Source of the DNA: Pseudomonadota bacterium
Lineage (GTDB): Bacteria > Pseudomonadota > Alphaproteobacteria > Sphingomonadales > Sphingomonadaceae
Reading direction: 5' to 3'
DNA: 23,795 bases
Assembly (NCBI GenBank): GCA_023433305.1
Contig: JAEZCZ010000075.1
Coordinates: forward strand, 1 to 23,795
Shown here: piece after piece, positions 8,058 through 13,689 of the stretch
Position numbering within the stretch: the stretch's first letter is position 1
How the letters are laid out: every line of letters starts with the position of its first letter
Made by a program: the position numbers and the translations under genes
The notes under the pieces: model-generated
What the model was told of the DNA's origin: nothing
Seen by the model: only the letters and a program-made list of their open reading frames with translations
The model's database searches: none

Positions 8058-8282
8058 TTAGTGCCCTTCCATTCATTTCCGCCGGTGCAGTATTCTCGGC
8101 GTATCCTTACGTCAACCCTCGGACCTGCTTCCCCTTCCGGACTTTCCGCTCGGAATGTCCCCGCCGGAAGGTCATACAGGCTCAAGTCCTTGATGCCAAC
8201 CCTGTAACGCAGCGGCGCGGTGCTACTGCCTTCCAAAGTTTGCGGTTCTCTTAAGTCCGCCGGCAAAGTAATCACCCGCGTT

Positions 8283-9257
8283 GTGAAACGTTCCATCCTA
8301 TTATCATTTGCCGCTGCAGTTATGGCTTTCGGGCAACAGGTATCCGCGCAGGGCACTGGCCCGATGCAGCAACTCAACGTTCAAGACCTCCGCCTCGCTC
8401 AAGTCGGCGAGCGCCTGCTTGGGTCCAATCGCGCGCTATGCCGGAGCGAAATGCCCTTAACCGGCATGGTTCTCCACAGCCGGGACCAATACAGCGACCG
8501 CATTGCCGGCGACGCCTTTGTCAACGGACCGGTGGCGGTGGCGGTGGTCGTGCCGGGCTCTCCGGCCGAAGCAGCGGGAATCCAGGTGGGCGACGGGCTC
8601 GCGGCTGTCGGACCCCGGCAAGTTTCGGAAATGACGCCCGAAGGCGATTCACCATTGCGCGACACCGCGCTCCGCGCGCTCGCCGACCTGGCGGATGGTG
8701 CTCCGGTATCTCTCGCGTTCTCGCGCGATGGAGGCAGGCGGGAGGTCGCGCTCGAAGCTCCCACCGGGTGCCGCGCGCTGGTCGAGATCAAGGCGGCAGA
8801 TTCGCTCGAGGCGCGGTCGGACGGCCGCGTCATTCAGATCGATTACGGCCTGGCCGCGGCCGCGAGCGATGCGGAGTTGGCCGTTGTCTTCGCACACGAG
8901 ATGGCGCACCTCGTGCTCGAGCATCGGCGCCGGCTCGAGGCCGCCGGCGTGCAAAAAGGCTTCTTCGGAGAGTTCGGCAAGAACCAGCGCCTCAATCGGC
9001 AAGTCGAGGTCGAGGCCGATCGCATGGCGGTGCACCTGCTCGCCAATGCCGGTTACGATCCGGCTATCGCGCCCGCCTTCTGGCGCAGCAGCCTCGGCCG
9101 CCGTGCCGGCGGCGGTCTCCTGCGCAGCAGCACCTATCCATCGCCGGAAGCTCGGGCCGCTCTCGTTGAACGCGAAATCGCCGACTATCTCGGCGGCGGC
9201 AGCGCACCCAGCTTTCCCGGGCACCTCCTGTCGCGGCGTGACGCGGCTTTCGAATGA
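8283..9257 (+). CDS. M48-like zinc metalloprotease with internal PDZ-type domain, exported
   Basis: 324 residues from a GTG start. The N-terminus VKRSILLSFAAAVMAFGQQVSAQ is a clear signal peptide, which is why I prefer GTG 8283 over an in-frame GTG at 8220; no strong ribosome site is visible for either. Residues ~82-158 resemble a PDZ domain (VAVVVPGSPAEAAGIQVGDGLAAVG). The zinc motif is HEMAH (His205, Glu206, His209), with the third ligand expected in EVEAD (Glu244), the M48 gluzincin pattern. It has no membrane spans beyond the signal, so it probably acts in the periplasm, perhaps in envelope protein quality control like BepA/LoiP-type M48 enzymes. The order PDZ-then-HExxH is less usual than the reverse. 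Its stop abuts the stop of the convergent flavin reductase gene with no gap. Confidence 0.85.
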   Translation: MKRSILLSFAAAVMAFGQQVSAQGTGPMQQLNVQDLRLAQVGERLLGSNRALCRSEMPLTGMVLHSRDQYSDRIAGDAFVNGPVAVAVVVPGSPAEAAGIQVGDGLAAVGPRQVSEMTPEGDSPLRDTALRALADLADGAPVSLAFSRDGGRREVALEAPTGCRALVEIKAADSLEARSDGRVIQIDYGLAAAASDAELAVVFAHEMAHLVLEHRRRLEAAGVQKGFFGEFGKNQRLNRQVEVEADRMAVHLLANAGYDPAIAPAFWRSSLGRRAGGGLLRSSTYPSPEARAALVEREIADYLGGGSAPSFPGHLLSRRDAAFE

Positions 9258-9773
9258 TCAGTCCGCCGGATGGACGGGGGCCCCGCTGATGTCGATGTAA
9301 TGGCGGTCGTAATAGGTTAGCGGAGCGGCGTCGGCGCGGTGCTTGACCGCAATAAGCTCGCCGATGAAGATCGAGTGCGTGCCGAACTCGTGGCAGTGCG
9401 CCCGGCGGCAAATAAGGCTCGATTGTGCGCTGGCGAGCACGGGCACGCCGTGGCTTTCCTCCCATTCCCCGACGGCGAAACGATCGGCGCCGCTGTTCAT
9501 GAAATGCTCGGCTACATTGCGATTGCCGAGCCCGAGCACATTCACGCAGAAGATGTTCGCGTCGCAAAGCGGCGCGTGGAGCGACGCCCTTCGGTTGACG
9601 CAGACAAGCAGCGATGGTGGGTCGAAGCTTAGCGAACTGACCGCAGTCGCGAGAATACCATAGCGATCGCCCTCGTGCCCCGTCGTCACCGCATAGACGG
9701 TCGCCGCGACATGGCGCATCGCATTTCGATACGCGTCGAGAAGGGCTTCGTGTTCCTGCATGGCCTGGGTCAC
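9258..9773 (-). CDS. Flavin reductase-like FMN-binding protein
   Basis: 171 residues of the flavin reductase (HpaC/NtaB-like) split-barrel family. It has the AMRHVAATVYAVTTG start, ILATAVSSLSFDPPSLLVCVNRRASLH (the FMN-binding segment), FCVNVLG, ADRFAVGEWEE, HSIFIGELIAV and the YYDRHY near-C-terminal motif. Such enzymes use NAD(P)H to supply reduced FMN or FAD to a partner monooxygenase; no partner is visible here. A GTG start at 9773 has GGAG 5 bases upstream. An in-frame ATG at 9761 is the alternative and would shorten the protein by 4 residues. It is divergent from the fused RibB gene across 112 bases containing a palindrome, so it may be co-regulated with flavin synthesis. Confidence 0.9.
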   Translation of the reverse strand: MTQAMQEHEALLDAYRNAMRHVAATVYAVTTGHEGDRYGILATAVSSLSFDPPSLLVCVNRRASLHAPLCDANIFCVNVLGLGNRNVAEHFMNSGADRFAVGEWEESHGVPVLASAQSSLICRRAHCHEFGTHSIFIGELIAVKHRADAAPLTYYDRHYIDISGAPVHPAD

Positions 9774-9837
9774 GGGTGCTCCATGGGGCGGTGGGGGGGA
9801 TTGTGCAAGGTGGTGGTTGGAGTGTCTCGCATCAGAA

Positions 9838-9874
9838 TGTGATTTTGGCGTTTGCGATCACATTGGCGTGTGAT
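9838..9874. promoter_or_regulatory. Candidate operator: palindrome plus extra half-site before the HTH-RibB gene
   Basis: ATCACA (9857-9862) N6 TGTGAT (9869-9874) is a perfect inverted repeat with spacer TTGGCG. A further TGTGAT lies at 9838-9843. TTGGCG also recurs at 9845-9850 and 9863-9868, an 18-base period. The last arm ends 11 bases before the ATG at 9886, overlapping where a ribosome site should be. The half-sites resemble CRP/FNR-type TGTGA, but the orientation is inverted relative to TGTGA-N6-TCACA. The downstream protein begins with its own DNA-binding-type domain, so autoregulation is a reasonable guess. Confidence 0.5.
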
Positions 9875-9885
9875 ACCGGGCGGGA

Positions 9886-11178
9886 ATGTCACCCATCATT
9901 GAGCGAGTCCGCTCGATCATCCGAGACGGCAAGATGACCCGCGCGGGGCTTGCGCGCGCGGCGGGGCTGCACGCGAACACCTTGCGAGAATGCACTGAGG
10001 ATAGCTGGAACCCGACCGCGGAGACCCTCGGCAAGCTCGAGCGCTTCCTCAACACCAACGACGACACGCCCGTGCTGGTGCCGATCGAGCAGATCATCGA
10101 CGAAGCGCGCAACGGACGGATGTTCGTGCTGGTCGACGACGAGGACCGCGAGAACGAAGGCGACCTAATCATCCCCGCGCAAATGGCGACCCCCGACGCG
10201 ATCAACTTCATGGCGACGCACGGCCGCGGCCTGATCTGCCTGGCCCTGGCGCGCCAGCGGGTCGAGGCGCTCGGATTGCAGCCGATGAGCCGCAACAACC
10301 GCAGCCGGATGGAAACCGCCTTCACCACCTCGATCGAAGCGCGCGAGGGCGTCACCACCGGAATCAGCGCCGCCGACCGCGCGCGCACGATCTCGGTGGC
10401 GATCGATTCCTCGAAAGGCCCCGACGACATCGTCACGCCAGGACATGTGTTCCCCCTCCTCGCCCGCGAAGGCGGCGTGCTGGTCCGCGCCGGACACACC
10501 GAAGCGGCGGTCGACATCTCGCGGCTCGCCGGCCTCAATCCCTCGGGCGTGATCTGCGAGATCATGGCCGAGGACGGCACGATGGCGCGGCTCGACGACC
10601 TGCTGCGCTTCGCCCGCCTGCACGGCCTCAAGGTCGGGACGATCCGCGACCTGATCGCCTACCGCCGCCGCCACGATCACCTCGTCGAGAAGCGCGCCGA
10701 AGGCCGCATCCAGAGCCGGTGGGGCGGCGACTGGCGCGTGATCGCGTTCTACAACAAGGCCACCAAGGGCGAGACGCTGGCGCTGGTGAAAGGCCACATT
10801 GCTCCCGACAAGCCGACCCTTGTGCGGATGCATTCGCTGTCGTTCTTCGACGACGTGTTCGCCCAGGACACCGAGCGGCGGGGCCTGCTCGAAAGCGCGA
10901 TGCAGATCATCGGCGAGGAAGGCGCCGGCGTGGTCGTGCTGATCAGCCGCCCGTCCGCCAACTATGCGAGCCGCGCCATCCGGCAACTCGACCACGCCGC
11001 TCCCGAGGAGGACGACGAGATGCCAGCGGAGCAGCGCGATTATGGCGTCGGCGCGCAGATCCTCGCCGAGCTGGGCGTGCACGACATGGTGCTGCTGACC
11101 AACACCAAGCACGCCCTCGTGGGCCTCGAGGGATACGACCTTTCGATCGTGGGCGAGCGGCCGATCGGGCCGGTTTGA
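9886..11178 (+). CDS. ribB: HTH-fused 3,4-dihydroxy-2-butanone-4-phosphate synthase with degenerate GTP cyclohydrolase II domain
   Basis: 430 residues in three parts. Residues ~5-58 look like an XRE-type helix-turn-helix (MTRAGLARAAGLHANTLREC). Residues ~62-265 are a complete RibB domain, which makes the four-carbon unit of riboflavin from ribulose 5-phosphate, with DDEDRENEGD (84-93), THGRGLIC (111-118) and RAGHTEAAVD (201-210). Residues ~278-430 align with RibA (ending LLTNTKHALVGLEG). However, the zinc site HSEC...LRCDCG is replaced by HSLS (316-319) and QDTERRG (327-333), and the RQEGRNIG catalytic segment is also lost, so this half should not hydrolyse GTP. RibB joined to an inactive RibA-like domain (RibBX type) is known in proteobacteria. 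A separate ribA must then exist elsewhere. ribH follows after 52 bases. The start has only a weak ribosome site overlapping the palindrome. Confidence 0.93.
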   Translation: MSPIIERVRSIIRDGKMTRAGLARAAGLHANTLRECTEDSWNPTAETLGKLERFLNTNDDTPVLVPIEQIIDEARNGRMFVLVDDEDRENEGDLIIPAQMATPDAINFMATHGRGLICLALARQRVEALGLQPMSRNNRSRMETAFTTSIEAREGVTTGISAADRARTISVAIDSSKGPDDIVTPGHVFPLLAREGGVLVRAGHTEAAVDISRLAGLNPSGVICEIMAEDGTMARLDDLLRFARLHGLKVGTIRDLIAYRRRHDHLVEKRAEGRIQSRWGGDWRVIAFYNKATKGETLALVKGHIAPDKPTLVRMHSLSFFDDVFAQDTERRGLLESAMQIIGEEGAGVVVLISRPSANYASRAIRQLDHAAPEEDDEMPAEQRDYGVGAQILAELGVHDMVLLTNTKHALVGLEGYDLSIVGERPIGPV

Positions 11179-11230
11179 CTTCGCCCCGGCCGCGACTACC
11201 ACACCTGCCCTAGCCTGTTACGGAGTTACG

Positions 11231-11650
11231 ATGGCCCGCTTCCTGATCGTCGAAGCCCGCTTCTACGAGCATCTCAACGACATGCTGATCGCGGGCGCGC
11301 GCGCCGCGCTCGAGGCGGCAGGGCACGCGGTCGAAGTGCTGACCGTGCCGGGGGCGCTGGAAGTGCCGGGAGCCATCGCGATGGCGGCCGAGAGCGGACG
11401 TTACGACGGTTTCGTCGCGATCGGGGTCGTGATCAGAGGCGAAACGTATCACTTCGAAATCGTCGCCGGCGAGAGCGCGCGCGGGATCATGGCGCTGACC
11501 ATGGACGGGCTCGCCGTCGGGAACGGCATACTGACCGTCGAAAACGAAGCGCAGGCGATCGTTCGGGCGGATCCCCGGCAGCTCAACAAAGGCGCCGGAG
11601 CGTCCGAGGCCGCCCTCGCCCTTCTCGCACTGCGGGAGAAGTTCGCATGA
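11231..11650 (+). CDS. ribH: 6,7-dimethyl-8-ribityllumazine synthase
   Basis: 139 residues. Joins 5-amino-6-ribitylaminouracil to the RibB product to give lumazine, the penultimate step of riboflavin synthesis. Family motifs are present: ARFYEHLNDML for the substrate pocket, VPGALEVPGAI, GVVIRGETYHFEIVAGESARGIM with catalytic His74, and NKGAGASEAALALL near the end. It is shorter than E. coli RibH (156), mainly at the N-terminus, as in many alphaproteobacteria. The ATG at 11231 has CGGAG 5 bases upstream. It is probably co-transcribed with the fused ribB. Its TGA overlaps the ATG of the aldo/keto reductase (ATGA). Confidence 0.96.
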   Translation: MARFLIVEARFYEHLNDMLIAGARAALEAAGHAVEVLTVPGALEVPGAIAMAAESGRYDGFVAIGVVIRGETYHFEIVAGESARGIMALTMDGLAVGNGILTVENEAQAIVRADPRQLNKGAGASEAALALLALREKFA

Positions 11651-12573
11651 CAAACCATTGGTCCATCGCCGGAATCCCCCTCGTCCTGGGCGGCAACGTG
11701 TTCGGCTTCACCGCCGACGAGAACGCCAGCTTCGCCATCCTCGACCGCTTCTACGAGCACGGTGGGCGGATGATCGACACCGCGCAAGGATACTCGGTCT
11801 GGGTGCCCGGCCACGTCGGCGGGGAGAGCGAGACGGTGATCGGCAAGTGGCTGCAATCCCGCGGCGTCCGCGGCGAGATGCGCATTGCCACCAAGACAGG
11901 CATGTTCGGCAAGCCTGGCGACCTCGCCCCGCAGAAGGTGGCCGATGAACTGGCCAAATCGCTCGAGCGGCTGCAGACCGATTTTGTCGATCTCTATTAC
12001 GCCCACCGCGACGAGCCCGAGACGCCGCTCGAAGACGTGGCGCGCGGGTTCGACGCCCTTATTCGCGAGGGCCTGGTGCGCGAGGTCGGCGCTTCGAACT
12101 ATGACGCGGCGCGACTGGGCCAGGTCCACGACGTTGCGACCGCGAACGGCCTCGCGCCGTTCACCGTGCTGCAGAACGAATACAACCTCGTCGAGCGCAA
12201 AGACTACCCGCCCGAGTTGCAGCGGCTCTGCGTCGAGCGCGGCATTGCGATGCTGCCGTGGTTCGGCCTCGCCGCCGGATTCCTCACCGGCAAGTACCGC
12301 ACGCGCGAGGACCTCGAAAAGCACAACCGCGGGTCGAGCATCGAGAGGTTCTTCGAGCACGGTCTCGAAGTCCTGCCCACGCTCGACGCGGTGGCAGCGG
12401 AAACCGGCGCCAGCCACGGGGCGATCGCGCTCGCCTGGCTCGCCCGCCAGCCCGGGATCGCGGCACCGATCGCCAGCGCCAGCCGCCCGGAGCAGCTCGA
12501 CATCCAGTTCGAAGCGCTCGCCCTCGAGCTGAGCGAGGATCAGCTCGCGCGCCTCACGGCCGCCGGAACCTAG
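11647..12573 (+). CDS. Aldo/keto reductase
   Basis: 308-residue TIM-barrel NADPH-dependent oxidoreductase of the AKR superfamily. The catalytic tetrad is intact: Asp44 and Tyr49 in DTAQGYS, Lys83 in ATKTG, and His120 in YYAHRDEP. Other markers are VGASNYDAARL, QNEYNLVER, LPWFGLAAGFLTGKY and IASASRPEQL, which bind cofactor phosphate. The sequence suggests a YajO/general stress protein 69-like group, so carbonyl or aldehyde reduction is expected; the substrate is unknown. It is translationally coupled to ribH by a 4-base overlap, though no direct link to riboflavin synthesis is known. The start follows the family pattern and leaves no room for an upstream choice. Confidence 0.93.
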   Translation: MTNHWSIAGIPLVLGGNVFGFTADENASFAILDRFYEHGGRMIDTAQGYSVWVPGHVGGESETVIGKWLQSRGVRGEMRIATKTGMFGKPGDLAPQKVADELAKSLERLQTDFVDLYYAHRDEPETPLEDVARGFDALIREGLVREVGASNYDAARLGQVHDVATANGLAPFTVLQNEYNLVERKDYPPELQRLCVERGIAMLPWFGLAAGFLTGKYRTREDLEKHNRGSSIERFFEHGLEVLPTLDAVAAETGASHGAIALAWLARQPGIAAPIASASRPEQLDIQFEALALELSEDQLARLTAAGT

Positions 12574-12585
12574 GAGCCGGCTGCC

Positions 12586-13322
12586 GTGCCGCTCTACGAC
12601 CGGATCGGCACGGGCTATTCGGCGCAACGCCGTACCGACCCGCGGATCGCGGCACGGATCGATGCGGCGCTCGGCGACGCCCGCACTGTGATCAACGTCG
12701 GCGCGGGGGCGGATCGTACGAGCCGGCCGGGCGCAAGGTGACGGCGGTCGAGCCTTCCGGCGAGATGATCGCGCAGCGCCCCGCCGGGGCGGCGCCTGCG
12801 GTGCAGGCCAGCGCGGAGCACCTGCCCTTCCCCACCGACGCGTTCGACGCGGCCATGGCGATCCTGACCGTGCATCATTGGGCGCACAAGGCTGAGGGCG
12901 TCCGAGAAATGCGCCGCATCTCGCGCGGGCGGGTCGTGATCCTGACGTTCGACTCGGCGCATTCGGGCACCTGGCTCGGCGACTATCTGCCCGAGCTCGG
13001 TGCCCTCGACGCGCGGCAGATGCCGCCGATGGACGACTACGCGCGCTGGCTCGGCGACGTCATGGTGTCGCCCGTACCGATTCCCCACGACTGCCGGGAC
13101 GGGTTCCTTCATGCTTTCTGGCGGCGGCCCGAGGCCTACCTCGATCCGGTCGTGCGGGCGGGAAGCTCCTCGTTCCACCTTCTCGCCGGCCTCGATGCCG
13201 GGCTGCGAAGGCTGGCCGACGATCTCGCCAGCGGCGCATGGGACCGCCGGTACGGCCATCTGCGCGAGCAGGAGGAATTCGATGCGGGGTACCGGCTGGT
13301 CGTTGCCACGCCGCCGCGCTGA
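12586..13322 (+). pseudogene. Class I SAM-dependent methyltransferase, disrupted by one frameshift
   Basis: Starting at GTG 12586 (GGAG 8 bases upstream, 12 bases after the aldo/keto reductase stop) the frame reads MPLYDRIGTGYSAQRRTDPR...VINVGAGA and then runs into a TGA near 12741. One frame away, from about 12711, the protein continues without loss as GSYEP...KVTAVEPSGEMI, SAEHLPFPTDAFDAAMAILTVHHW and onward to TGA 13320-13322. Inserting one G at GGCGGATCG (about 12708-12716) rejoins motif I (VGAGAGSYEP) exactly, giving a 245-residue methyltransferase of normal length. The rest shows no decay. So this is either a recent inactivating deletion, a sequencing error in a G-rich run, or programmed slippage, in that order of my preference, with the first two about equal. 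Confidence 0.85.
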
Positions 13323-13598
13323 AGCGGTTCCGCACCCGTAGAACCGGCGCCCGCGTCACATCGCATCACACCCGCATGGGATCGAATAGGATTTCGTGCC
13401 GACGGCGCGCGCCGCCGAACATCGAGAGACACGTCAATGAAGCGCTCGATCACGCGTTGAACGCCGCCGAGAACGTTCGGCAACGGAGCTGCTCGACGCG
13501 GAACGCCCGTTGTTCGGGCGGACGCGCACAGCGAGGCGATGCGACAGCCACTGATGCCGAAACAGCACAGGCGGCGCAGCGGACGCGGAGCGGGACTG
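13323..13598. other. Non-coding stretch before the TonB receptor gene
   Basis: With the operator region that follows, 367 bases lie between the methyltransferase and the receptor gene. I see no supported gene. A 7-codon frame starting ATG 13437 has no family resemblance. There is a 6-bp inverted repeat CGGTTC/GAACCG (13325-13330, 13341-13346) and a hairpin CGCCCG-TTGTT-CGGGCG (13504-13520). Neither has a T-tract. The region may contain gene remains, but nothing is recognisable. Confidence 0.5.
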
Positions 13599-13621
13599 AG
13601 TCAATGTTGACTTAAGTCAAC
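13599..13621. promoter_or_regulatory. Candidate operator: 16-bp perfect palindrome with a third half-site
   Basis: GTTGACTTAAGTCAAC (13606-13621) is a perfect palindrome. It is preceded by another AGTCAA at 13599-13604, so AGTCAA, TTGACT and AGTCAA alternate in orientation every 8 bases. It lies 69 bases before the receptor ATG. TTGACT also resembles a -35 hexamer, but no good -10 follows at 17 bases. A dimeric repressor or activator site is likely; the regulator is unknown. Confidence 0.55.
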
Positions 13622-13689
13622 TGCGGGCAGAGGGATCTCGCCTAAGAACATAATCAAAATCTGGTTAACCCCCCAGCCGGAGAGACCCC

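Noticed and set aside
9774..9885. Possible FMN riboswitch before the riboflavin genes
   Set aside because: The region is too short and lacks the conserved FMN aptamer blocks; the palindrome explains the visible structure better.
13437..13460. Seven-codon frame ATG...TGA as a leader peptide
   Set aside because: No adjoining attenuator with a T-tract, and the receptor start is more than 200 bases away; probably chance.
13504..13520. Hairpin CGCCCG-TTGTT-CGGGCG as a terminator
   Set aside because: No T-tract on either strand and it is about 180 bases from the nearest gene end.
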